DNA from: Istiophorus platypterus | Lineage: Eukaryota; Chordata; Actinopteri; Istiophoriformes; Istiophoridae | Assembly: GCA_016859345.1 (NCBI GenBank) | Contig: CM029120.1 | Span: 7,555,501-7,619,500 of the forward strand | Direction of reading: 5' to 3' | DNA length: 64,000 bases | Shown here: positions 22,121-64,000 of the stretch, in pieces | How the letters are laid out: every line of letters starts with the position of its first letter | Numbering within the stretch: the stretch's first letter is position 1 | The notes under the pieces: generated by a model | Told to the model about the DNA's origin: nothing | The model's database searches: none | The model's input: the letters and a program-made list of their open reading frames with translations, nothing else | Made by a program: the position numbers and the translations under genes

Positions 22121-23860
22121 AGTGCTTTATACAAATTTATTTATTTTATTTTCTCTCTGGCATTTTCCAACCTTGATTGAAATAAAACAACAGCCCCAAA
22201 ACAAAACTTGTGTGTTGGCCGTGGAATGACACAGAAACAAAAAGTTCCCTGCTCAAAACAGACGTCGCCCTTTATTCCCCTTAAAAGGACAAAGTGTGAG
22301 CGTGTCGCTGTGTCTGGACGAGCAGGGACCTTTGTGTAAACACACCCCAGGGACAGTTTACTATCAATTCTCCCACCAGATCGGCCCCCGTGTCGTTGCA
22401 GACAAAACAATATTGACCGGAACAGAGCAGGTTTTCTCACACCTCCGTTTACATAATCAGTGCCCAGTATGGATTTTGCTAAACAGCTTCTGCATAGCTT
22501 GTCTAAAGTCGTGAGTGATAGTTAGTTTGGTGTTGTTTCTTTGTCAGAGCTGCAGACCCCTGTGGGTCACTCAGTCTGGTAACCGGCCCCCGGCCCCCGG
22601 CCCCCGGCCTCCCTTCCTTCCATATTGATATTCCAGTGTTTATGTCTCAGATGTACTGGACCACAGACCCCCCCCCCCCTTCTCAGTCCAGTTGCTGCTG
22701 TTGCTGCTACGGTTTCACGCACACACACACACTGTAGGTCACACATCTTGACCCCGCCCGTCTCTTATTTCATCCTCTCCATCTTACTCCATGCTGACAC
22801 CAGAATACTGTGCTCGCTGGTCCGAGTACGCTACAGGCATCGGCCTGGAGTTTTTTTTTTTCTCACAGCTGGGTACATGATTTTATTCATCTCAGGTGCT
22901 GATTTGATGTTAATATCATATATTTGTTCATAATGTGGTTGTGCTGTAACAACAGAGGAGGGGGAAATGGGTGCAAGCAATTAAAAGCACAAGCGGGAAA
23001 GGTCGTCGTCAAAGTTTTTTTTTCCTTTTCACACATCATAAACAAAAACATTGTGTTGTTGTCGCGTCAGCAAGCGTCAGGAGTAAAAAAATCTCATTCG
23101 CACCTTTTAATCATGCTTCCAAGTGCTCCAAAGGCAATTATGTGCAGAGCTGCATCCACAGAAATCAAAACCCATGTGGCATCATCTTAATTTCAAAAAA
23201 TAAATAATGTAATGTTTTTTTTATTCCTTGCTAAGGTCAAGCAACACTAGGATATCTGGGGAAATCCCAGCTGACATTTCTACCAGCCGTCTTGACATTT
23301 TACTACTAGAAATTTTTCCGGTATGTTTTACTCATCAGTTCACAATGTGCAGCTATAAATATGTTGTATTTACTGGACTATGTGCTGAGGAGTTTATCTA
23401 TGGCAGGTGGCAGAAATAAATAAGAACGGTGCCAAAGCATTATATTATTTTTCTTATCAGGAGAGGTAACAAAAGGTTGAGACCATGTTGTCTGAATCAA
23501 CCACACATCCAATTATGCAAAATACGTGAGGTATTTGGCAACTCTAATAATATGACTTATAATGCAGCTGCATCATTTTTGTGCCAGTGATGTTGGCTTG
23601 ACTCATCTAAACTAGTGCTGAACACTAAATTTGTTAAACCGCAACAGTGTCACTGATTTACCCGTCGATTATGAAGGAAAAATGCAGAACGTTTGCTGCT
23701 TTTCTCTGTTTTATGTCATTGTTAATTGAATGCTTTTGGGTTTCAGACAGTCATTTGGACAGAACACATACGTTTTGACTCTAGGAACGTGCATTTGTTA
23801 TTTTTACTTACTTTTTAGCACTGTTAGTTAGTCGGTCCTCCTCGTTGGTCCCGACAGAAT
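22121..23860. other. Intergenic / 5' non-coding stretch
   Basis: No coding exon seen. Holds a tandem CCGGCCC heptamer block (22583-22609), a C10 run near 22670, a short CA run and T-rich tracts. Confidence 0.5.
22583..22609. repeat. CCGGCCC tandem repeat
   Basis: Almost four direct copies of a 7-bp GC-only unit. Confidence 0.75.
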
Positions 23861-23865
23861 TAGCA

Positions 23866-24290
23866 CCCATTTTCTGAATTGTCAGAAAAATTTTTACGGA
23901 TTCTTGGTCACCAGAGGATACCTCCTGCTAATTTTGGTGATCCCCTGATGTTTTTTTCTCCAGCGCCACCAGCAGGTCAATAGTGTTTCACTTATTCTGT
24001 GAATTATCTCAACATCTACTGCATGGATTGGCATAAAATCTGGTTAGAGACGCTCATGACTCTTTAACGACTTTGACTTTTCACTTAGCGCTGCCTTCGG
24101 GCCGAAATTTAAATTCGTCCAGTGCTTTGCTTTATGATCAAAAACTTGAAAAATGAATGATATTCCCATCAGCCTCGAGTGTAGTTTCTGTTTAGTGCTA
24201 ATTAGCGAATTGCAAAGCAAATAACATTGCCATTGTGAGCATGTTTGCATTTTGCAAACCTAAAGGGCCGCTAGTGTGGCTGTAAACTCT
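23866..24290. repeat. Fish dispersed repeat (CCAGCGCCACCAGCAGGTCA type)
   Basis: Contains GGTGATCCCCTGATG, CCAGCGCCACCAGCAGGTCA, CATGGATTGGCATAAAATCT, TTCCCATCAGCCTCGAGTGT and GCTAGTGTGGCTGTAAACTC in the order of a repeat common in percomorph introns. Family recognised from memory; transposon class not assigned. Confidence 0.55.
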
Positions 24291-25004
24291 TTACGCATTA
24301 TAATAAATGAGTAGCGGAGTAATTGTGAAAATAATTGAAAGATCAGTTGACAATGGAGGCAGTTGTTGGTTGTTAGCAGATACAATTGAAACTGTAGTTA
24401 TGCAGCTACGATCGTGCTCTGTTTTAGCTCAACGAAACCCCCGATCAGCACTTTATATCAGTGACAGCCTCTTATTTGGAGTTTTTAGATGTTTATTGTG
24501 CATCATGGGGACTTGGAGCTGACAGGGTGACCCACTTTGAGTGAGCAGGTATGCAAGAGCTCTGCCTCTTGCTCAAGGACACCAAGAGAGGATACTTCGC
24601 TATTGACAGACACACAGTTGCTCTGACAGGCAGTGGACCTGCGACCTTTCTGTCACAGGACTGTCTATAAGCAGGGGCCATCTTGTCTTTATACAGCTCT
24701 AAACGGAGCCCGCTACGGCGTCACTGGCGGTACAGCCCGGCTCAGGCACTTAATTTACCGCGGTAGCTCTGTCCAGGTTGTGTGTGAGGTGATAAGGGGT
24801 TCCTCAGTGGTGGGTGGAGCGTCCACTGTGCTGATAACAGCCGACTGCTGGGGACTGATACCAAACGGGGGTGTGGGGGCTGGGGGTCGGGGGGGGGGGG
24901 CGCTGTGGGATGCCATCAGTGTGCATCACTGAGGGACTCTTTTCTGAATGCACCGGAAAAACATTCAACGTGTTCACACTGTAAATTCATGCCATGAATT
25001 TAGG
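24291..25004. other. Intergenic stretch with low-complexity G tract
   Basis: No gene seen. A dispersed-repeat fragment (CTTGCTCAAGGACAC) lies near 24571-24585, and a G-rich tract lies at 24866-24900. Confidence 0.45.
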
Positions 25005-25188
25005 GGTGGTGCAAAGTAACTAAGTATATGTACTCAAGTACTGTGCTGCGCTACCCAGTAGTATATAAAGTAATAGACATTAGTCCTCCTTTACCATCTG
25101 CAAAACTATCTGACAATATAATACAAAACGTTATTTTGAAATGGGCCTTGCAGCATAATGAGTACTTTTACTTTTGGTACGTTAGGTA

Positions 25189-26248
25189 TACACTCACCAA
25201 ACACCATATTACAACAACTCCCTATGTTCTTAAAACAACCTCAGTCCTCATGGCGCTGATTCCACAGGATGTTGCAAACATTCCTTTGAGATTCAGGTTC
25301 ACGTCGGAGTGATTGCGTCACACCGTTTCTGCAGATTTGTCAGCTGCACGGTCCTGCTGCCAGGTTCCCGTTCTACAGCATCCTAAACATGTTTAGATAT
25401 TAGTTTCAGATCTGGTGAAAGTGGAGGGCGCCGAGGTTCACTGAACTCATTGTCATGTTCATGAAAACCAGTCTGAGACGACTTTTGATTTGTGACATGG
25501 TGCATAAATTGATGCACATGCTCAGCAACAATACTCGTATAGGCTGCGGCATTCAAACCATGATCGACTGGTTATATGGGGCCCAAAGTGTGCAAAGAAA
25601 ACCTTCCCCACACCATTAAACCATCACCACCAGCCTGGGCTGTTGACACGAGGCAGGTTGGGTCCATGGATTCATGCTGTTGAATTCTGACCCGACCATC
25701 TGCTGCCTCGGCAGAAATCCAGATCATCAGACCGGGCCACGTCTTTTCAAGGTTTCGACTCTCCAGGTTTGGGGAGCCTGAGCCCACTGCAGCCTAGGAT
25801 TTCTGTTCTCGGCTGACGGGAGTGGAACGCGAAGTGGTCTTCAGCTGTTGTAGTCCATCTGCCTCAAGGTTGGATGTGTTGTTCATTCTGAGATGCCTTT
25901 CTGCTCAACACAGTTATAAGAAGTGTCTATCTGGGTTACTGCAGCCTTTCTGTCAGCTCCAACCAGCCCGGCCTTTCTCCTCTGACCTCTCTTATAAACA
26001 TGTCGCGTCCGTTCACAGAACTGCTGCTCACTGGATGGTTTTTTTTTCTGTTTGTTTTTCGACACCATTCACAGTAAAACTCTAGAGATCAGATTTTCCC
26101 CCATTCTGATGTATGAAATCTACTGAAACTCCTGATCTATATCTGCATGACTTTATGCATTGCACTGCTGTCACATGATTGGCTGCTTGGATAGTTGTAT
26201 GAATAAGCACGTGCACAGGTGTTCCTAATAAAACTCTCTGTGAGTGTA
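25189..26248 (-). mobile_element. Tc1-like DNA transposon, decayed
   Basis: A roughly 1.06-kb element ending in inverted TACACTCAC / GTGAGTGTA, consistent with a TA target duplication and short imperfect terminal repeats. The minus strand encodes broken Tc1-type transposase pieces: KAAVTQIDTSYN (helix-turn-helix region) and DGRVRIQQHESMDPTCLV followed by GGDGLMVWG (catalytic region). Confidence 0.75.
25572..26068 (-). pseudogene. Tc1-like transposase remnant
   Basis: Two minus-strand reading-frame fragments (25883-26068 and 25572-25787) match consecutive parts of a Tc1-family transposase but are in different frames and broken by stops, so no functional enzyme can be made. It lies inside the inverted-repeat element. 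Confidence 0.7.
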
Positions 26249-26335
26249 TTAGTAAAAATTTCACAAAAATTTTCTACATTGTGGTATTTCGACTTTTACT
26301 CGACTAAAAGACCAGGGTGCTTCTTCCCTCACTGG

Positions 26336-27060
26336 TACTTAGGAAGAGTTTTTAAGGTACTTGTACTTAATTTGTTTATCATTTCACTGTAAACTTCTAC
26401 TCCATTGCATTTAAATATATAGTACTTAACCTTTTACTCCACTGCATTTATTTAACAGCCATAGTTACTTTGAAAATAGGAATTTATATGCAACCAGTTC
26501 AGTGTCCCTTCAAAATGTCAGTAGGGGGTGATTGCTTGGCCTGTGTTACTCCAGTTTGGGAGCATCATCTAAAGAAGATTCCTCCATTTACAGGTAGATA
26601 TAATTGATAGAGTGTTATAGATTTAAATAACCAAACGAGGATATGAAGTATAAGAAATTGCTGTGATGGTACTTACATGCTAACACAACAGAAATAATAA
26701 TCCACTATATACACAATGACATGATACTCTAAAAGGGGTTTTTCTGCATAATGAGTACCTTTGACATTTAAGTGAATTTTGTTAAAAATACCTCTGTACC
26801 TCTACCAGAGTGAAATTTTGAATACATTGTTTTAATGTAGTTTAAATACTGCTTTATTATCTAATTTACTGTATAACAATACATCATATTTTAAATACAC
26901 ATTATAGGTTAGGTAACTAGGGACTACAACGAATAAATGTAGTGGGTAAAAAGTATCCTTCCCTTTCAAATGTGGAGTATACGGAAACACCAGGACTTTA
27001 AATACTCAGACAATGTCTAAGTACGTAAGTACGTCAGAGTTGGGGGTGAACAGATTACTC
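26336..27060. repeat. Degenerate TACTCAAGTA-type repeat copies
   Basis: Contains GGTACTTGTACTTAATTTGT, TTACTCCACTGCATTTA, TGCATAATGAGTACCTTTG, AATACATCATATTTTAAATA and GAATAAATGTAGTGGGTAAA. These are recognisable but decayed parts of the same family in both orientations. Confidence 0.45.
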
Positions 27061-27585
27061 GTGTAACGTTCAAACACCACGCACTCACATCACATTTCAA
27101 ACTACGTGATCCGCATCATTCAAAAGAAGGCGGTTCCGTAGTGTTCTGCGGTACGGAGGGATTGCCCCCCCTCCCCGTGCGACATGATAAGAGAGCTATG
27201 CTGCACCCAGATAGAGCTATCAGAGCGGTTACCCTTCAACCCGCCATTCCGTGCAAAGGATACACAGACACACTGCAGGGTGGCAGTTGAGCAAAGTGAC
27301 ACACACAAAATGGAGATTATGAGAAGCATAAGAGCTTGTAGGGGCCAGTCTGACGGCTATAATAGGTGAGATTTCTGTTTACAGATACAACCGTGCCACA
27401 TTAGAGACCACATAGATTTGCAGAAATTGCCATGATTAAATTCCGATGCCAAGTATAGATGCACCTCTGTCCCACTGGGATCGGTAAATGGAAACTTAAC
27501 ACCCACATAAAACTAAAACTGCAGTGAGATAATGTGCCCTCCAAAGAAAGCTGGACTTTCCAATCAGCAGCATTTCCCTGTTTTG
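27061..27585. other. Non-coding stretch, nothing recognised
   Basis: No exon, RNA gene or clear repeat seen. Confidence 0.5.
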
Positions 27586-27589
27586 TCCC

Positions 27590-27900
27590 TATGCTGCAGC
27601 TATTGACTATTTTAATTATTGATTGTTTAGATGATTATTTTGTTGATCAATTGGTTGTTCCTTCTTTGAAAACATTAAAAAAAAAAAAATAGTGAAAAAT
27701 ATCCATTACAGTGTCCCTCAGGCAATACCAACCGAGGTCTTGCAACCAACAGTCCAAAACAAAAAGCTGCAGGACAAAGAATAGTAGCAAATTCTCAAAA
27801 TTGCTTTACTTGAAAATATCAAAACAGTCCGCATTTAATTTGATATACTTAAAATAAAACAAAAAAAATCTGCCTGCGGACTTGTTTTAGGACACATGTT
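27590..27900. repeat. ATTGATTA-type dispersed repeat
   Basis: TTTTAATTATTGATTGTTT, AAAATAGTGAAAAATATCCA, CAACAGTCCAAAACAAAAAG and TAGTAGCAAATTCTC appear in the order of a very common percomorph repeat. Other copies occur near 35715, 52715 and 60050. Confidence 0.55.
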
Positions 27901-28439
27901 GTTAATTCTTTGCTTGAAATAATAATCCGTCTTTCCACAAAAGAAAGTTACCTCGTATAAATTCTTAAAATGACATCACATCCTTCTCTGTCAACAAACA
28001 AGCTCAGAATCTTCGATTATGCAAATATTCTGTGTATGTTCTCGGGGGGGTTTTCAAAGTTGTAAATATTGGACCACTGTGTTGTATCACATAATCACCT
28101 TGTACGTACACATCTTGAAGTACTGAGGTTTAAGGTGGGCACGGAGAAAATGTCCCCCTCCAGCAGATGAAGGTGAAAACAGCTCTTTCAAGTGTCAAAC
28201 TCTGCACATACATCATTCTGAGAGTCAAACATCCAGGTGACGTGGAAATAAACAAAACCCATTTTTTGCGTCGGAGGGGACTCTAAGCATCTTTGTTCTC
28301 TGCCGTTTCACCCCGATCCCTGTTATAAATTTGATATTAAAGTTGTTTCAGTTTCAGTCTTGTAGAAGCTGAACCCCAGTTAATCGTCATAATCAATCAT
28401 AATGACAGGTCTACTGTCCGTCCTTCTCCTTTGTTTCAG
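27901..28439. other. Non-coding stretch before sptb exon 1
   Basis: Probably part of the 5' intron of sptb, ending in the pyrimidine-rich acceptor CTCCTTTGTTTCAG. No element recognised. Confidence 0.5.
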
Positions 28440-28549
28440 ACTACCTCCAGTATTTGCGGTCCATCCTGCTGTTTCCTCCCCTCCGCTCATCTCCCACCTG
28501 AGGACGCCGGCCGCCGTCCCCCCATCCGCTTGCCACGCTGGCTACCGCC
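28440..28549 (+). other. sptb 5' UTR within first coding exon
   Basis: 110 bases between acceptor TTTCAG and the ATG, with a purine at -3. The acceptor means that at least one untranslated exon lies upstream. Confidence 0.65.
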
Positions 28550-61222
<32,673 letters not shown>

Positions 61223-61650
61223 AAAGAATTGGGAGGGCCATCGGGAGGGACGGGGGTGGGTGGTTGGTTGCCAAGGCAACCTGGAAAGAGAAAGAAGTAT
61301 TTGTGTACAATCAGTTGGAGCGAGCTTTTTATCACTAGATTTTTTATATATTATTTTGCAGGAATTGAGATAAATATTGTAGTTTAGGTTGAAGCATCAC
61401 TCTTTTGCCTGTATTTAAGTCAGTGTATCATTGCAAAGGTCCACGTTTTTTCTTTGTGTTCTTTTTAACAAATGCCAAATTCAAAGCATTAAAGCACAGG
61501 AATGCTCCTTTCACACTCAACCAAAGAATATTTGTAAAACTTTTGTTGTGTTACTTTTGCTGCGATTTTTTTGCTTTAGTAAAGGCATGCTTTGATACAG
61601 CTATGTATGATACGAAGGCCTGTAATGAGCATAGGGTGACTCAAGAGTAC
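61223..61650 (+). other. sptb 3' untranslated region (extent uncertain)
   Basis: Follows the stop. An ATTAAA at 61488-61493 is a possible signal. No AATAAA was found nearby, so the true end could be farther downstream. Confidence 0.4.
61488..61493 (+). terminator. Possible sptb polyadenylation signal (ATTAAA)
   Basis: The common variant signal, about 265 bases after the stop, followed by T/G-rich sequence within 70 bases. Confidence 0.35.
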
Positions 61651-62059
61651 CGAAGCGTACTTTTATTAATCTGCCTTATAAAATGGTTGTGAACTGTAAT
61701 ACTGTGCTGTTTGAATTTGGGGCACTCAATGCTACTCACAGAGTTCGAGTGAATTTAATGGGCTTTAAAAAGCTTTGTAAATGCGGTGTAAAGACTTGGT
61801 GGTGAGAGAAACCGTGGTGCAGTGCAGCGCTGCACAGTGCACATCCGCACCAAGTGTAATTGCAGGTATGCAAACTAAATGCTCTATGCACTGTGAAGGG
61901 TTTGACTGTTGAGATTTTAAGTTGTCATGTGACACCACAGTCACATTTTGGATATAGACTATATTCTCAACTGAGCTGTGGCAGTAGTTATTTATGTGAA
62001 CCTGAAATATATTTAACACTTGTGTATTGAACCCTAAATTTCATATGTATTCATCATTA

Positions 62060-62074
62060 TGTATACATACATAC

Positions 62075-62109
<35 letters not shown>

Positions 62110-62147
62110 CACATATACACACATATATATTTATATATATGTATATA

Positions 62148-62187
<40 letters not shown>
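62060..62187. repeat. TA-rich microsatellite
   Basis: Alternating TA with ACAC and TGTA interruptions. Confidence 0.85.
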
Positions 62188-62188
<1 letters not shown>

Positions 62189-64000
62189 GTGCATGAGGTA
62201 TGTTTTACTTTAGTTTGATATGGTGCTATTGTGATATTCTTGAACGTTCAATCAAGACCAACTTGACCTGCCTTATTTGTCTTCAACTTTGGTTTGTAGT
62301 CGCCCCACGCGAAAACGTACTCTGTTGGTATACACAATGTCTGAGGGGTGTTTCATAAAAGGCAGCTCAGGGAGGCGGGTCTTATCGTGAAAAGCCCGGC
62401 TTCCGATGAGCAGAGCAAACTGAACCAGGATTAATTTCCCAGACTCGAGTCCGGTTTTTGTCACGGCTTTTAAAAACCCCGGCCTGAACTGTCAAGCACT
62501 GATCACATCAATTCACGAGAAAGAAAAAACGGGCATGTGAAGACACAGCTGCGACGTTTGCAGCCACAGAGCAGCACATATTAAAAAAATAATGTGAAGA
62601 GAAAAATATTACAGAAAAAAAATTACCAAACCTGCCATTAACAAAGTAGAAGACAGCTTTTGGCATAATGTTGAGGGTCAGTGCTCGGACTGACAAAAGA
62701 CTGACGAGTCCTATGTAGGTAATTTGAAACTTTTTTCAAATAAGTGCTAAATATTAATGTGTAGATTGACAAAACAACTTTAAAAAGAGCCCTTCCAGGT
62801 AATTTATTTTAAGCAGGTAATTAAAATAATGAAGCACTTCATAGAAACTACAGTTCTAATCCTGAAAAGTAGAGTTAAACCTGAGCTCCAGTCTTACCGG
62901 GCTAGTTTGGAGCGATGGGTTTCCATGGTAACTCAGGCCAGACTTACACTGATATAGTACTTAATGGGCAGACCAGACGTTGGCCCAGGGGCCCAAGGAA
63001 ACAAAGCCTCTTCTTGAAGAAACAGTTTACATTTCTTGTTCGAAAGTCGGTCAGCACAGCTATTAAAATGAAGATGCAGAAGGCTCACAAAGCAAAGCGA
63101 GACCACCACCAGGCGAAAACAGCTACAATGAGAAGCAAAGTGACCACAGGGACGCAAAAGCATTTTCAAATAGATGCAAAACAAATAACTGACACGACTG
63201 CGAACGACTTGAAAACATTCGTTTCGGGGGTTTTAGTATAGGGGCTTCGCTCCAGCGTAGGAGAGGTAGGGGGCCTTTTGCATTTCTGTGTCCAGTTGCT
63301 CTTTTTTTCAATTCATCCATGCTTAAAGCTCCTCTAAAAAAAAAAAAAAAGGATCAACTTGCTGAAAGGAGACTTGTTTACTTGGTAATCTTTCTTTATA
63401 TAACACCCCAAAGCTAAATTTGATTTACCAGAAACCTTACCTGCTATCATTTGTATGAACAGAAAAAAAGCCTGGACCACCATTAAAAATTATTAGGGCA
63501 CCAGCCAAAGTCTAGGACGAGTTGTGGGTCAGACGATTCTTGACTGCTTTTCCAAAACTACACAACAGGCGAGGATCATGTAGTGGCACTATGGAGCTGA
63601 GGGAATGTGTCTTTACTCTGAATGTAAGGGGCGAAATCGTAAGGAAGTGAGAATTTGGCACATTTAGGAGCATAAAACAGTAAAAGCCATTATAGAATAA
63701 TACATTTTAATCGATATAGGCATACAGGGAATATAGAGTATGTACAATATATGGAGCTGAATTTATAAGTGTTAATTTGTCACTAAGATGGTGGCGCTCT
63801 CTCTCTCTCAATCCGTCACACTCTCACATATAAACACACACACACAGCCGTCTTGCCTTGTACTGTGGGCTCCGTCCCCAAACTATGACCTAACTAAAAT
63901 AACCTCAGTGAAATGATGGAAGTCAGGTTTAGAAAGACTAAGAGACTGTTCAGCCCAGACCGTTTTTTTCCAGGGAGTTTGGTAGCATCATAATGATCTC
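62188..64000. other. Downstream intergenic stretch
   Basis: No gene seen. The stretch at 63060-63230 is a degenerate GACGCAAAACGAC-like tandem repeat, an A-run lies near 63334-63350, and short CT and CA runs lie at 63802-63846. Confidence 0.5.
63060..63230. repeat. Degenerate GAAGCAAAGTGACCACAGGG-type repeat
   Basis: Purine-rich units such as GAAGCAAAGTGACCACAGGG and GATGCAAAACAAATAACTGA recur with drift, resembling a repeat frequent in fish intergenic DNA. An open frame crossing it has no protein signature. Confidence 0.35.

Larger units (their letters stand above)
25005..26335. repeat. TACTCAAGTA-type repeat split by a Tc1-like insertion
   Basis: The left half (25005-25188) begins GGGTGGTGCAAAGTAAC and reaches CTTTTACTTTTGGTACGTTA. 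The right half (26249-26335) resumes with TTCTACATTGTGGTATTTCG and CTTCTTCCCTCACTGG. Together they read as one element interrupted by the transposon between them. Confidence 0.5.

Noticed and set aside
22625..23207. Cluster of plus-strand open frames in the intergenic region
   Set aside because: Overlapping frames with CA-repeat and T-run translations, no splice context or homology.
24537..24665. Possible tRNA-like or SINE head (CTTGCTCAAGGACAC)
   Set aside because: Looks like a dispersed fish repeat fragment, but I cannot find a full tRNA fold, A/B boxes or a tail, so no RNA gene is called.
62020..62187. Open frame of Tyr-Ile-Tyr-Ile repeats
   Set aside because: Translation of a TA microsatellite; not coding.
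62915..63241. 108-codon open frame downstream of sptb
   Set aside because: Made of a degenerate purine-rich repeat; Lys/Thr-rich with no family signature.

Overview
The window is vertebrate genomic DNA, most likely from a percomorph teleost fish. The two genes are animal-specific, with GT/AG introns that are mostly 0.1-2 kb. The non-coding sequence is full of dispersed repeats typical of spiny-rayed fishes: a 'TACTCAAGTAAAAGTA' element, an 'ATTGATTAATCG'-type element, a 'TTTATTAATCCC' LINE-like tail and a decayed Tc1-like transposon. No bacterial, viral or CRISPR-type system is present. I read exon boundaries from splice sites, reading phase and family conservation; there is no transcript evidence.

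Region 1 (1-19725) is the 3' part of a STARD9-like (KIF16A) mitotic kinesin gene on the + strand. The motor domain lies upstream of the window. Eighteen in-window exons (798-17450) splice in phase into 3174 codons. They encode an FHA domain, a coiled coil, a single 6.9-kb exon of serine-rich, probably disordered sequence, a second coiled coil and a C-terminal START lipid-binding domain. A 2.3-kb 3'UTR ends at an AATAAA near 19700.

Region 2 (19726-28439) is intergenic or 5' non-coding. A CpG-rich, G-quadruplex-prone block at 20530-21520 is the best candidate for the main spectrin promoter. It is followed by dispersed repeats, including a Tc1-like element (25189-26248) inserted inside an older repeat.

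Region 3 (28440-about 61650) is a complete beta-spectrin gene on the + strand, best matched to erythroid/muscle beta-I spectrin (sptb). Thirty-six coding exons join in phase to 2361 codons: two calponin-homology domains, 16 full spectrin repeats plus a partial 17th, a short linker and a PH domain with a lysine-rich tail. A second first exon inside intron 1 (31095-31683) also splices in phase and would give a 2504-residue form with a Gly/Ser/Arg-rich N-terminus.

Region 4 (about 61650-64000) holds only microsatellites and repeat debris.

The two genes are head to tail and have unrelated jobs: the first is a mitotic microtubule motor that stabilises pericentriolar material, the second a membrane-skeleton crosslinker. 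The most interesting signals are the alternative spectrin first exon, a possible START-less stard9 isoform made by intronic polyadenylation, a set of dynein-light-chain (LC8) type TQT motifs in stard9, a perfect 17-bp hairpin in a spectrin intron, and the nested transposon.
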